64,000 nucleotides of DNA from assembly GCF_004214835.1 (NCBI RefSeq), contig NZ_PIQJ01000002.1, positions 248,001-312,000 of the forward strand. The letters run 5' to 3'. The translations under genes and the position numbers were made by a program. How positions within the stretch are numbered: position 1 is the stretch's first letter; each line of letters starts with the position of its first letter. The notes beneath the pieces are model-generated. The model was not told the DNA's origin and ran no database searches. It was given only the letters and a program-made list of their open reading frames with translations. The stretch is from Pseudidiomarina tainanensis (GTDB taxonomy: Bacteria > Pseudomonadota > Gammaproteobacteria > Enterobacterales > Alteromonadaceae). Shown here one piece after another: positions 28,669-37,335 of the stretch.

Positions 28669-29373
28669 ATGGCGAATATGACTTCACACATTCATTGTCA
28701 AAATTGCAGCATGGCAGCTCTGTGTTTGCCATATCAGTTAGATCAAGAAGGTATGGCACGCCTCGATACCATTATTCAGCGTCATAAGCCGTTACACAAA
28801 CGCGATGTGTTAGTAAACGCCGGCGCGCCACTGAAGTTTTTATATGCGGTTCGCAGTGGTTCACTAAAATCATACACGATTGATGATAATGGCGTTGAGC
28901 AAATCATCGACTTCCATTTACCCGGCGATTTGATTGGCTTCGACGCGCTTGCTAGAAGCGAACACCGAAGCTATACCCAAGCGCTTGAAACCAGCATGCT
29001 GTGCGAAATTCCCGTGAGCTCGCTCGATGATCTCGCGGAACAAATGCCAGGCTTACGCCGTCAAATGTGGCGCTTAATGAGCGGTGAGATTTTCACCAGC
29101 AAGCAATTGCTCGGAACACTCAATAATCGCTCTGCACAGCAACGTTTAGCGCATTTTTTGGTGACCCTTGCTGATCGCTTTAAAGAGCGAGGCTTATCAA
29201 GCCGTTCATTCCGACTCACCATGACTCGCGCTGACATCGGTAACTATCTGGGATTATCAGTCGAAACCATCAGCCGCATTCTATCTGCACTGCAGTTGGA
29301 GGGCGTGATTGATGTCCAGAACAAACTCGTCAATGTCATTGAGCCAACCCGCTTGCGCGAGCTGGCTCAGTAA
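28669..29373 (+). CDS. fnr: Anaerobic global regulator FNR
   Basis: This 234-residue CRP/FNR-family regulator senses oxygen through a [4Fe-4S] cluster. The cluster cysteines are at 10, 13, 19 (C-x2-C-x5-C) and 112, as in E. coli FNR. The effector-domain block LYAVRSGSLKSYTIDDNGVEQI is followed by the dimer helix and the C-terminal HTH with recognition helix VETISR, which reads TTGAT. The ATG at 28669 has AGGA upstream; a TTG 36 bases earlier would place the FNR box inside the gene and is unlikely. It is positioned to control the whole 28-47 kb cluster. Confidence 0.95.
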   Translation: MANMTSHIHCQNCSMAALCLPYQLDQEGMARLDTIIQRHKPLHKRDVLVNAGAPLKFLYAVRSGSLKSYTIDDNGVEQIIDFHLPGDLIGFDALARSEHRSYTQALETSMLCEIPVSSLDDLAEQMPGLRRQMWRLMSGEIFTSKQLLGTLNNRSAQQRLAHFLVTLADRFKERGLSSRSFRLTMTRADIGNYLGLSVETISRILSALQLEGVIDVQNKLVNVIEPTRLRELAQ

Positions 29374-29383
29374 CTTGCACGGC

Positions 29384-29923
29384 CTATTGGCAACCGCCAC
29401 AACAGTGGCCGTTGCCATGGTGGCCTTTAGTTGCTTCTTCAGCCTGCTTAAACAGCACACTGTTTTCAATCGCTATATGCTGGTGTAAGTCACTCACAAA
29501 TTCGTTAATGCCTTCATACAACATAATCCAACTACCGCAGGCGCCGCGCGGTGCATTGCACTGATTCGTAAGTTCTAAAAGCTGCGCAATCATTTGCTCA
29601 TGTTGATCATGCTCTTCTTCCATAACCGCAATTGGACCTTTTGGATAAATGCCACCAGCCAACATCGGGAATAAAATTTGTTCTTCTTTCATCATGTGAC
29701 TTTCAAGCTCTTGGTACATGGCTTGCAAATGTTCAGCTAAACCCGCTGGGCATTCGTTGTGGTCATTGTGCACGTCTTCGATTTTACGCGCTAAGTTGAT
29801 GAGATCAGGTAACTGCGCACGATGCTTCTCATGAAAGTGTTCAATCATGAATTCAGTGAGTGCTTTTTTCGGCATGGCTTGATAAACGGCAAGAGCTTCA
29901 CTGTGAACGGTTTGGGTAGTCAT
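29384..29923 (-). CDS. ric: Di-iron iron-sulfur-cluster repair protein (RIC/YtfE/DnrN family) without the N-terminal ScdA domain
   Basis: This 179-residue hemerythrin-like protein aligns with the C-terminal two thirds of E. coli YtfE. Di-iron ligand candidates are all present: His31, His52, His76, Glu80, His105, His149 and Glu153, including SHMMKEEQ and IAIEN. The N-terminal ScdA_N domain with its CCGG motif is missing. Instead, the C-terminus ends in HCCGGCQ (173-179). Such proteins repair nitrosylated Fe-S clusters or buffer NO; NorA of Ralstonia eutropha is a comparable short form. Divergent from norR and preceded by a sigma-54 promoter with NorR sites. AGGAG precedes the ATG, and a small hairpin (29947-29960) lies in the leader. 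Confidence 0.9.
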   Translation of the reverse strand: MTTQTVHSEALAVYQAMPKKALTEFMIEHFHEKHRAQLPDLINLARKIEDVHNDHNECPAGLAEHLQAMYQELESHMMKEEQILFPMLAGGIYPKGPIAVMEEEHDQHEQMIAQLLELTNQCNAPRGACGSWIMLYEGINEFVSDLHQHIAIENSVLFKQAEEATKGHHGNGHCCGGCQ

Positions 29924-29989
29924 AACGTCTCCTAGCTAAAATTTTCCGCTGCAAGCAGCGTCATTCATAGTATTTACCCCTTAACTGGT

Positions 29990-30004
29990 GCAATTTTGGT
30001 GCCA
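29990..30004 (-). promoter_or_regulatory. Sigma-54 promoter of the ric gene
   Basis: On the minus strand TGGCACCAAAATTGC matches the sigma-54 consensus TGGCAC-N5-TTGC exactly. It lies about 67 bases upstream of the ric ATG and about 50 bases from the nearest NorR site, the spacing seen at norZ. Confidence 0.85.
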
Positions 30005-30045
30005 AAACTACCCACTTTGATTTATATCGAGTTTTTATCCGCAAT

Positions 30046-30102
30046 GGTAAATTAAACCCAATAAAGTTCGGGTCATTCCGGCCTAAAAGGGTTGTTTTTA
30101 CC
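30046..30102. promoter_or_regulatory. Three NorR sites between ric and norR
   Basis: GGTAAATTAAACC (30046-30058) and GGTTGTTTTTACC (30090-30102) match the NorR core GGT-N7-ACC exactly. GGTCATTCCGGCC (30071-30083) differs in one base of the right arm. Centres are 25 and 19 bases apart. The last site directly abuts the norR ATG, so NorR binding could also affect its own expression. Confidence 0.8.
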
Positions 30103-31659
30103 ATGCATGATGTCTCTTTATTGGAAACGTTAATTGCCGACTTAGTGACCGATTTACCGGCGGTCATTCGGCTCGAAAAAGTTGTCAAAACACTGCGCAC
30201 CCACTTCAACTGTGGCGCTGTGGTGATACTCAAACATGACCAAGATATGTTGCGTCCTATTGCAAGTATCGGGCTCGCCCGCGAAGCGCTAGGTCGGCGA
30301 TTTTTAGTCCCCCAACACCCGCGCCTCGAACGCATTTTAAGTAGTCGTGAAACGGTTCGGTTTGAGCCAGACAGTAGCTTGCCTGATCCGTATGATGGAT
30401 TAATTGAAGACAGCCCAGATGGGCACCTTGCAGTGCACGATTGCATGGGTATTAGCTTATATATTGAAGGTAAATGTTGGGGCGTCCTGACACTGGATGC
30501 GCTTAACCCAGGCACGTTCGATAATAACACCATGCAAGCCTTGCAACGCGCCAGCTTACTGGTAGAAGCGGCCATTCGTATGGGGCTGATTGAGCAAAAT
30601 ATTCGGTCCTTGCGTAACAATCGCCGCGATAGTGAATACTCACTTACCAGCAACAGCAACGATGGCCAAGAAATTATTGGCCGCAGTGCGGCATTGATGA
30701 CCGTGTTACAAGAATTAGAAGTGGTTGCTGGTTCTGATTTACCGGTACTGTTACTGGGTGAAACGGGTGTCGGTAAAGAGCTTTTTGCGCGCCAACTCCA
30801 TCGTTTATCACCACGCAACCACAAGCCGTTGGTTTATGTAAACTGTGCGGCGTTACCAGAAACCTTGGCTGAAAGTGAACTGTTTGGGCATACCCGCGGA
30901 GCCTATTCAGGTGCAACCGGGGAACGTGCCGGACGTTTCGATAGTGCCGATGGTGGTACGATCTTTTTAGACGAAGTCGGTGAGTTACCACTAGCGATTC
31001 AAGCCAAGTTGTTGCGCGTTTTACAAAATGGTGAAATTCAGCGCTTGGGTAGCGATAGTTCACATAAAGTGAATGTTCGAATTGTGGCAGCGACGAATCG
31101 CGATTTGAAACAACAAATCAAGTCTGGCGACTTCCGCGCAGATTTATATCACCGTTTGTCGGTTTATCCGTTGCCGATTCCACCACTGCGTGAACGCCAC
31201 GATGACATCGCCGTGCTGGCGGGACATTTTCTTGAGCTCAACCGCGCTCGCTTGGGTGTTCGGGCATTACGTTTATCACCAGCCGCCGAGCAAGCACTGC
31301 AACGCTATGACTGGCCAGGTAATGTGCGCGAACTGGAGCACACTATCAGCCGCGCCGCCATTAAAGCTTTAAGCTTGGGCGCTCGCCGCGATGATATTGT
31401 CAGTATTGATGCGCAATTACTGGATTTACCCACTGCTGTGGTGCCAGCAGTAGGCGCGCATGAGCTGCCATTACCGAAAACATCAGGCTCATTAGATGCT
31501 GGTGCATTAAACTTGAAAAATGCGGTACAAACGGTGCAACGAGAACTCATTCAACAAGCTCTCGAGCATACTGACTATAAATGGACACAAGCTGCCCGTA
31601 TACTAGACCTTGATCCGAGCAACTTGCATAAGCTTGCCAGCCGCTTGGGGCTTAAATAG
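30103..31659 (+). CDS. norR: NO-responsive sigma-54 activator NorR
   Basis: This 518-residue enhancer-binding protein has an N-terminal GAF domain holding a mononuclear iron that binds NO, a central AAA+ domain and a Fis-type HTH. Ligand candidates matching E. coli NorR are Asp95 and Asp98 (DPYDG), Cys114 (HDCMG) and Asp132. Walker A is GETGVGKE (219-226). The sigma-54 contact loop reads GAYSGA (266-271) where most activators have GAFTGA, a conservative change. The C-terminal helix-turn-helix WTQAARILDLDPSNLHKLA fits NorR. Divergent from ric; its likely targets are ric and norZ. Confidence 0.94.
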   Translation: MHDVSLLETLIADLVTDLPAVIRLEKVVKTLRTHFNCGAVVILKHDQDMLRPIASIGLAREALGRRFLVPQHPRLERILSSRETVRFEPDSSLPDPYDGLIEDSPDGHLAVHDCMGISLYIEGKCWGVLTLDALNPGTFDNNTMQALQRASLLVEAAIRMGLIEQNIRSLRNNRRDSEYSLTSNSNDGQEIIGRSAALMTVLQELEVVAGSDLPVLLLGETGVGKELFARQLHRLSPRNHKPLVYVNCAALPETLAESELFGHTRGAYSGATGERAGRFDSADGGTIFLDEVGELPLAIQAKLLRVLQNGEIQRLGSDSSHKVNVRIVAATNRDLKQQIKSGDFRADLYHRLSVYPLPIPPLRERHDDIAVLAGHFLELNRARLGVRALRLSPAAEQALQRYDWPGNVRELEHTISRAAIKALSLGARRDDIVSIDAQLLDLPTAVVPAVGAHELPLPKTSGSLDAGALNLKNAVQTVQRELIQQALEHTDYKWTQAARILDLDPSNLHKLASRLGLK

Positions 31660-31705
31660 CAACAGTGCTCACATTTGGTTTAAGCAATTACGGATTCGGT
31701 ATTCT

Positions 31706-32101
31706 ATGAAGGTCATTTTGCGCATACTGCTGTGGCGCACGATAGCAATTTTGGCGTTACTGCTTGGGTTAATCGGCTTATTGTTGCCGATTATGCCAAC
31801 GGTACCGTTTTTATTAGTCGCTGCATGGGCGGGTGGTAAAGGCTGGCCGGTACTTGAGCAAAAATTGCTTTCTCACCCCAAATACGGCCCGCAGATAATC
31901 GCTTGGCGTAAGCACGGCGTAGTGAAACGTCAACCCAAAGTGATCGCCTCGGTGATGATGGGCGGTAGCGCCATTATGCTGAGCTTCAGCCCAGCACCGT
32001 TGGCGCTAAAGTTTGCCATCATTGGCATTATGGCGACTATCGCGTTTTGGCTCTGGCTACGTCCTGAATCCGCACCCGCCGATACAATCGATGCCGATTA
32101 A
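31706..32101 (+). CDS. ybaN: YbaN-family (DUF454) inner-membrane protein
   Basis: This 131-residue protein has three or four hydrophobic segments. The family block LLGLIGLLLPIMPTVPFLLVAAW is followed by KLLSHPKYGPQIIAW. DUF454 members have no settled function. The ATG at 31706 is preferred over an in-frame start inside norR because it begins at the family N-terminus. It follows norR by 46 bases, suggesting read-through, and its stop overlaps convergent nnrS. Confidence 0.85.
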   Translation: MKVILRILLWRTIAILALLLGLIGLLLPIMPTVPFLLVAAWAGGKGWPVLEQKLLSHPKYGPQIIAWRKHGVVKRQPKVIASVMMGGSAIMLSFSPAPLALKFAIIGIMATIAFWLWLRPESAPADTIDAD

Positions 32102-33306
32102 CCCGGGCGCCCATCAGGCCGCGGCGTGATAAGAATGGGCAGATACACCACCACATAAATCGTATAGGCAATAATCCACGTTGCCGCCGCAAATACCAAC
32201 CATGACATCGCTAAATCAGGGACCAACCAAGTCAGTACCACACGGGAAAGCGCCGCTGAAATAACCAAGAGGAATGCCAACGACATGATGGCTTTAGGCT
32301 GGAGTGGGCGACCACTATGACCCAAGGATACGCGTGCAATCATGGCCAAAATCATATTGCCCATAGCGCCGGCTGTTAATGCGTGCAAGGCGATCGAGTT
32401 GGTGATGCTGGTGATACCCAACTCACGCAAAGCAAACAATGCAAGGCCAACCGGAATAAACCAATAAGCGACGTGCAAGGACCACAGCAGTGGCACCCGT
32501 AGCGTGATCCAAATGCGCCAGCGCAAACAGCGAATACCTAAGGCAACGGCGCTAATTCCGTATAAAGCTGCCATGACACCATTCGGTAGCTGCGCGCTGA
32601 ACAAAGTAATATTCAGGATAAAAATCAGCCACAAGCTGCCGAGCCCTATACGATCCAGCCACTCAATCGGTTGCGCTTTTTGGGTCATGGTGCCGTTGGC
32701 GGTGAACATCGGCAGTACTCGACCACCCACAATCGCCATCAATAACGTGACCAACCAAACTGCATTTTGACTTCCCAATTGCTGTATATCGAAACGTCCA
32801 CTCACCAAGCCATAGTGCATCAATGCATTACAGAATGTGAGCAAGAACAACACCGGAACAAAGAATAGGTTACGCTGTTGTTTGACTCGAATAAGTGGAA
32901 CCGCCAATAAAATCGCTGCCAACGGTAAAAACAATAAGTCCACCGCGGCAACTAACCAAGTTGGTAACCCCGCGCCAAATAACATGAACAAGCGACCGCT
33001 TAACCACACCACGGTTAAAATACCCAGAGCCCGACCATGGGTCGCGCGTAATCCCGTCCAGTTTTGGACAGCAGTGAGTAGGAAGCCCACAATAATTGCT
33101 GCGACGAAGCCAAAGATCATTTCATGGGCATGCCAAAACATCACTTGCCCGTATACCGGCAACGACACTTGACCACTGAGTACCAGTATCCACAACAACA
33201 TCGCGATGGCACTGAAGCTCGCGCCCAGCAAGAACATGGGACGAAAAGCTTGGCGCAATAACGGCCACATTTTTTGTTCAACCTGTAAATCGGTAATTTG
33301 TAACAT
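32098..33306 (-). CDS. nnrS: NnrS family haem-copper membrane protein
   Basis: This 402-residue protein has about twelve transmembrane helices and the NnrS blocks FRPMFLLGASFSAIAM, FWHAHEMIFGF (His ligand candidates) and HALTAGAMGNMILAMIAR. NnrS proteins hold haem and copper and reduce nitrosative stress in Vibrio cholerae and denitrifiers. It lies 35 bases after ubiV on the same strand, so it probably belongs to a ubiU-ubiV-nnrS operon. Confidence 0.92.
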   Translation of the reverse strand: MLQITDLQVEQKMWPLLRQAFRPMFLLGASFSAIAMLLWILVLSGQVSLPVYGQVMFWHAHEMIFGFVAAIIVGFLLTAVQNWTGLRATHGRALGILTVVWLSGRLFMLFGAGLPTWLVAAVDLLFLPLAAILLAVPLIRVKQQRNLFFVPVLFLLTFCNALMHYGLVSGRFDIQQLGSQNAVWLVTLLMAIVGGRVLPMFTANGTMTQKAQPIEWLDRIGLGSLWLIFILNITLFSAQLPNGVMAALYGISAVALGIRCLRWRIWITLRVPLLWSLHVAYWFIPVGLALFALRELGITSITNSIALHALTAGAMGNMILAMIARVSLGHSGRPLQPKAIMSLAFLLVISAALSRVVLTWLVPDLAMSWLVFAAATWIIAYTIYVVVYLPILITPRPDGRPG

Positions 33307-33341
33307 GAGCTCTCCCTATTTGATCGAGCGTTAAGCGAATA

Positions 33342-34220
33342 TTAATCGAGCTGTTGCACAAGTCCTGCCAGCGCTAACCAATAGCCATTGCTATCATTTT
33401 TATCCAACCGCTGTGGCGCACCACCTGCCACGTTAGCGCGAAATTTCTCGAGCCAGTCAAAAGTTCCAACTAACTGCGGACTTAACCGCACAACATCCAC
33501 CAAGCCATCCATATTCGGGAGTTGGTTGACCAAGTTATAGCGGCTGCCTGATTGCGTTTGAATACCGTTCAGCACAAACACCTGTTGGCCTTCTTGACTG
33601 GTGACCGGACGCCCTTCTGGATAGTTGATGCAAACCAGTTCGCATTGATCTTTGGGGCGGTTTTCGGAGCGCGCGGTAAAACACCGTCCTGACCACGCCA
33701 GCGGCATGTGTCCTAGCGCGAACACTTCCACTTCAAAACAATCGCGGACATCGTGCACCATGGGTTGTTGCAACAGATTTGCCAGCCACTCGCGCGACAA
33801 CTCAACTGGCATCACCCAGCGGTTCATACCTAAGCTCATTAATTTGCGTAATGTATGTTGGTTGTAGCAGTTAATAGCAGCACCTGCAACGAAGGGCACT
33901 TTGTGCTCTTGGAGATAAGGAATGGCGCCAACATCATTCGCTTCGACCAAGAATTCACCGTTATCGCAGTACTTGCGTAGCTCACGTAATTCCGACGGTG
34001 CCTCGAGTAACGTCATGGTTGAAAGGCAAACCTGCTTACCCGCTTCGCGCAACATATGCGCTATTGCCATGTAATCTTCAAACTTCAGCTCGCGTCGTTT
34101 GCTACAAACGGTTTCGCCGAGGTAAACGATATCCACAGACGATTCTGCCGCCTGTTGATAAAAATTATCGACCACTTGTTTGGGCCAAAAATACTGAATT
34201 GCTCCAAGAGAAAATTTCAT
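33342..34220 (-). CDS. ubiV: O2-independent ubiquinone hydroxylation protein UbiV
   Basis: This 292-residue U32-family protein partners UbiU to hydroxylate ubiquinone precursors without oxygen. The start MKFSLGAIQYFWPK matches E. coli UbiV (YhbV); an ATG four codons upstream is less likely. Cysteines for the [4Fe-4S] cluster include one in VCSKRR and those in CFTARSENRPKDQCELVC. It starts two bases after the ubiU stop. Confidence 0.94.
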   Translation of the reverse strand: MKFSLGAIQYFWPKQVVDNFYQQAAESSVDIVYLGETVCSKRRELKFEDYMAIAHMLREAGKQVCLSTMTLLEAPSELRELRKYCDNGEFLVEANDVGAIPYLQEHKVPFVAGAAINCYNQHTLRKLMSLGMNRWVMPVELSREWLANLLQQPMVHDVRDCFEVEVFALGHMPLAWSGRCFTARSENRPKDQCELVCINYPEGRPVTSQEGQQVFVLNGIQTQSGSRYNLVNQLPNMDGLVDVVRLSPQLVGTFDWLEKFRANVAGGAPQRLDKNDSNGYWLALAGLVQQLD

Positions 34221-34222
34221 CG

Positions 34223-35218
34223 TTATTTCCATTTTCGGTGGTAAGCGCCAAGGGTGGTTTGGCTCCCCTCAGATAAACCTGCCAAAACATGATCCCACTG
34301 TTCTTGCACGGTGAACTGCGCTGGATTTGCCATCACGGCATCAATGGCTTGACGCCATACTTGGGTGATTTGAGCAACATACGCTGGGCTACGTTGGCGC
34401 CCCTCGATTTTCAGTGACGCTATGCCTTCTTTGTATAACTCAGGCAGTAGACTGAGCGTGTTCAGACTGGTTGGCTCTTCTAAGGCATGGTAAGTATCGT
34501 CACCAACTTTGAAGCGGCCTTTACATAGCGTTGGATAACCTGCGGTTTCGTTCGGCGCAAAGCGATCAATCAAGATATTATTCAGACGCGACTCTAAGGT
34601 GCCGTCGTCGGCTTCATCCCAACGAACGAATTTAGCGGGTGAGCAAGCACCAGCAGTGTTAGGCGATTCGCCCGTCATGTACGAACTTAAATAACAACGC
34701 CCTTCAGCCATAATGCATAAGCTGCCAAATGCGAAAACTTCAAGCTCGATGTCGGTGGTGCGTGCAATCGCCCGCACTTGATTCATCGACAGCACGCGCG
34801 GCAATACCACTCGGCTGACACCAAACTGTTTATAGAACTCAATCGCCGCCGCGTTGGTTGCCGACGCTTGTACCGACAGATGTAGTTCGACTTTGGGATA
34901 CCGATCGGCGGCATACGCTAATACCGCCATATCAGCGAGGATCAGCACATCGGCGCCAGCTTTAACGGCCATATCCACAGCTCGACGCCAATTTTCAAAA
35001 GTATCCGCATGCGCGAACGTATTAATCGCAACATGAAGCTTCTTACCGTGCTGGTGTACATATCGCGCCGCTTCGGTTAACCCCGCTTGATCAAGGTTTA
35101 ACCCAGCAAAGTGCCGCGCATTGGTTTCGTCTTTGAGGCCGACATACACCGCATCGGCGCCGTGCTCAATCGCCGCTTTTAAAGCTGGCATGCTGCCAGC
35201 CGGACACAGAAGTTCCAT
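34223..35218 (-). CDS. ubiU: O2-independent ubiquinone hydroxylation protein UbiU
   Basis: This 331-residue U32-family [4Fe-4S] protein has the N-terminus MELLCPAGSMPALKAAIEHG and the cluster cysteines in CIMAEGRCYLSSYMTGES...GACS plus a later Cys (TLCKGRF). It forms a complex with UbiV for anaerobic quinone hydroxylation. The chosen ATG at 35218 begins the family sequence; the frame is open upstream without similarity. It is divergent from ubiT, as in E. coli. Confidence 0.94.
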   Translation of the reverse strand: MELLCPAGSMPALKAAIEHGADAVYVGLKDETNARHFAGLNLDQAGLTEAARYVHQHGKKLHVAINTFAHADTFENWRRAVDMAVKAGADVLILADMAVLAYAADRYPKVELHLSVQASATNAAAIEFYKQFGVSRVVLPRVLSMNQVRAIARTTDIELEVFAFGSLCIMAEGRCYLSSYMTGESPNTAGACSPAKFVRWDEADDGTLESRLNNILIDRFAPNETAGYPTLCKGRFKVGDDTYHALEEPTSLNTLSLLPELYKEGIASLKIEGRQRSPAYVAQITQVWRQAIDAVMANPAQFTVQEQWDHVLAGLSEGSQTTLGAYHRKWK

Positions 35219-35305
35219 AATTATTGATCCCGTCGATAAACATGCATTCGTAATGAGTATTATAATCCGATGAATATTTTCCGGGACATTAATGGACGGC
35301 AACTT

Positions 35306-35812
35306 ATGGTTATCCCAAAAGTAGTAGATCACTGGCAGCAGCTAATGAGAGGTTTGAATAGCGCTCTGCACATTGTACCCAAACCCTTGTCAGAACAAGT
35401 GCTTGGGGCAATTTTGAACCACGTATTAAAGCCAGAGTTACAACACCAAAAACTCCAATTTTTAGTGGGTCAATGGGTACAAATTGAAGTTCCTGATCTC
35501 AGCTTAGTATTTTATGTCACCGCCATTGCGAGCCCGCACACCATGCGTCTGAAAGTAACGGTAAAACCGCAACAAGCAGCTGTTACGATGCGCGGAAATA
35601 GCGCCTCGCTGGTATTGCTGATGAGTGGTCAAGTGGACCCTGACACCCTGTTTTTCCGGCGCAAATTACTTATCAAAGGCGACACTGAACTCGGCTTATC
35701 GGTGAAAAATTTACTCGATACAATTGAGCTCGAGGGGCGTCTGCCTAGCACGCTATATCGAGCCACCCAAGAAACCGCTAGCCTGATTTTAGCAAAGCCC
35801 GAATTGCGCTAA
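35306..35812 (+). CDS. ubiT: Anaerobic ubiquinone biosynthesis accessory factor UbiT (SCP2 domain)
   Basis: The protein of about 168 residues has an SCP2-like lipid-binding domain and the UbiT hallmark DPDTLFFRRKLLIKGDTELG, continuing with LSVKNLLDTIELE. UbiT supplies the hydrophobic pocket for quinone intermediates when oxygen is absent. The second in-frame ATG (35306) gives a length like E. coli UbiT. The first (35270) lies at the edge of a TATAAT (35261-35266) and would leave no leader. Divergent from ubiU, upstream of hemN. Confidence 0.88.
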   Translation: MVIPKVVDHWQQLMRGLNSALHIVPKPLSEQVLGAILNHVLKPELQHQKLQFLVGQWVQIEVPDLSLVFYVTAIASPHTMRLKVTVKPQQAAVTMRGNSASLVLLMSGQVDPDTLFFRRKLLIKGDTELGLSVKNLLDTIELEGRLPSTLYRATQETASLILAKPELR

Positions 35813-35837
35813 CTGCCGCGACAATTCGCGGTCCTTA

Positions 35838-35844
35838 TACCCCT
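35838..35844 (+). promoter_or_regulatory. NarL-type heptamer upstream of hemN
   Basis: TACCCCT matches the NarL heptamer TACYYMT exactly and lies 18 bases upstream of the hemN FNR box. A single heptamer is weak evidence on its own. Confidence 0.35.
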
Positions 35845-35861
35845 TCAGATGTATCAAATTT

Positions 35862-35875
35862 TTGATCCGCATCAT
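35862..35875. promoter_or_regulatory. FNR box upstream of hemN
   Basis: TTGATCCGCATCAT matches TTGAT-N4-ATCAA at 9 of 10 positions. It lies about 53 bases before the hemN ATG, compatible with activation of anaerobic haem synthesis. Confidence 0.72.
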
Positions 35876-35928
35876 ATAAACTGCGCTCAGATATTCATCA
35901 GTAAGGGGTTTCCCCACGGGGTGTTCGC

Positions 35929-37308
35929 ATGACTAACCACGCAAACCAAATTGTTTGGAGCCAAGAGCTCATCGACAAATACAATATCAACGGACCACGA
36001 TATACGTCGTATCCAACCGCCTTGGCGCTGCATAATCAGTTCCCGTTGAGCACCATGGAGCGCACGCTTGCTAACGCCCCTGATGAGTTGAGTTTATATA
36101 TTCATTTACCGTTCTGTATAAAGCTTTGCTATTACTGCGGTTGCAACAAAGTCATCACCCGCCACCAGCATAAAGCCGACATTTACTTGGACTACCTAGC
36201 GAAAGAAATGGCGATGTACAGCGCTTTGTTGGGTCACCGTAAGTTTGAGTCGGTACATATGGGCGGCGGTACGCCAACATTCTTAAGCGAAACCCAACTG
36301 TCACGCTTGATGGACTTATTGCATGAGCACTTTCGCTTTACCGACAATGCGGAATGGTCCATTGAGATTGATCCGCGCAGTTGTAGCGACGACAAGCTGC
36401 GGCATTTGCGCCAACTGGGTTTCGACCGCGTGAGTTATGGCGTACAAGATTTTGATACGAAAGTGCAAATTGCCATTAACCGCGTGCAAGACACCGACAT
36501 GATCAAACACCAAGTGGCACTGAGCAAGGAGCTTGGCTTCCGTTCAATTAATCTGGATTTAATCTATGGCCTGCCGTATCAGCGTCCTGAAACCTTCGCG
36601 GCATCGATTGACCAAGTGATTGAACTTAATCCCGACCGCGTGTCACTGTTCAGCTACGCGCATTTGCCATCGCGCTTTGCTGGGCAGCGTAAAATAGACG
36701 AATCAAGTCTGCCAACGGCTCCTATTAAGCTGGAATTACTGCAGTTAGGTATCACCAAATTTACCGCAGCGGGCTATCAGTTCATTGGCATGGACCACTT
36801 TGCTAAAACGGACGATACCCTGGCGCAAGCGCAACAACGTGGCGAATTACAACGTAACTTCCAGGGCTACACCACGTCTGGACAAGATGCCTTGCTGGGT
36901 ATCGGTGCTTCGTCGATTAGCCAAATTGATGGCGTGTTGTGGCAAAACGTGAAAGAGCTACCGTCGTATTACAAGGCAATTGATAACGGCACGTTGCCGA
37001 TTGTGAAAGGATTTGAGTTAAACGCTGATGACCGCTTACGCGCGGCACTGATTTCACAAGTTATTTGCCATTTTGATCTCGACATTGAGGCATTCGCAAA
37101 AGAATGGAAGATCGACGATTTTTGGTCTTACTTCGCCGATGCGAAGCGAAAATTGGCACCATTCGTAGAAGATAGTTTGGTTGAATTAAACGACCAGCGC
37201 TTGACCGTGACCCCATTAGGTCGCTTATGGGTGCGTAGTATCTGTGCCTGTTTTGATGCGTACTTGGATGATGCTGCAACCGCGCCACGTTACTCCAAAG
37301 TGGTGTAA
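35929..37308 (+). CDS. hemN: Oxygen-independent coproporphyrinogen III oxidase
   Basis: This 459-residue radical SAM enzyme performs the oxidative decarboxylation of coproporphyrinogen III without O2. The cluster motif reads CIKLCYYCGC (C-x3-C-x2-C). The family N-terminus GPRYTSYPTAL and the segment VSFGVQD-like SYGVQDFD are also present. Length and the C-terminal HemN domain (FEL..DDRLRAALISQVICH) separate true HemN from HemW. It has its own FNR box, fitting anaerobic expression, and is convergent with nrdD. Confidence 0.95.
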   Translation: MTNHANQIVWSQELIDKYNINGPRYTSYPTALALHNQFPLSTMERTLANAPDELSLYIHLPFCIKLCYYCGCNKVITRHQHKADIYLDYLAKEMAMYSALLGHRKFESVHMGGGTPTFLSETQLSRLMDLLHEHFRFTDNAEWSIEIDPRSCSDDKLRHLRQLGFDRVSYGVQDFDTKVQIAINRVQDTDMIKHQVALSKELGFRSINLDLIYGLPYQRPETFAASIDQVIELNPDRVSLFSYAHLPSRFAGQRKIDESSLPTAPIKLELLQLGITKFTAAGYQFIGMDHFAKTDDTLAQAQQRGELQRNFQGYTTSGQDALLGIGASSISQIDGVLWQNVKELPSYYKAIDNGTLPIVKGFELNADDRLRAALISQVICHFDLDIEAFAKEWKIDDFWSYFADAKRKLAPFVEDSLVELNDQRLTVTPLGRLWVRSICACFDAYLDDAATAPRYSKVV

Positions 37309-37335
37309 CGTAGCGCTTATTTGAGCGTTGATTTA

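Noticed and set aside
35224-35237. FNR box between ubiU and ubiT (TTGATCCCGTCGAT)
   Set aside because: Only the first half-site matches; the second half agrees at one of five bases. Its position is suggestive, so it is mentioned only as a hint.
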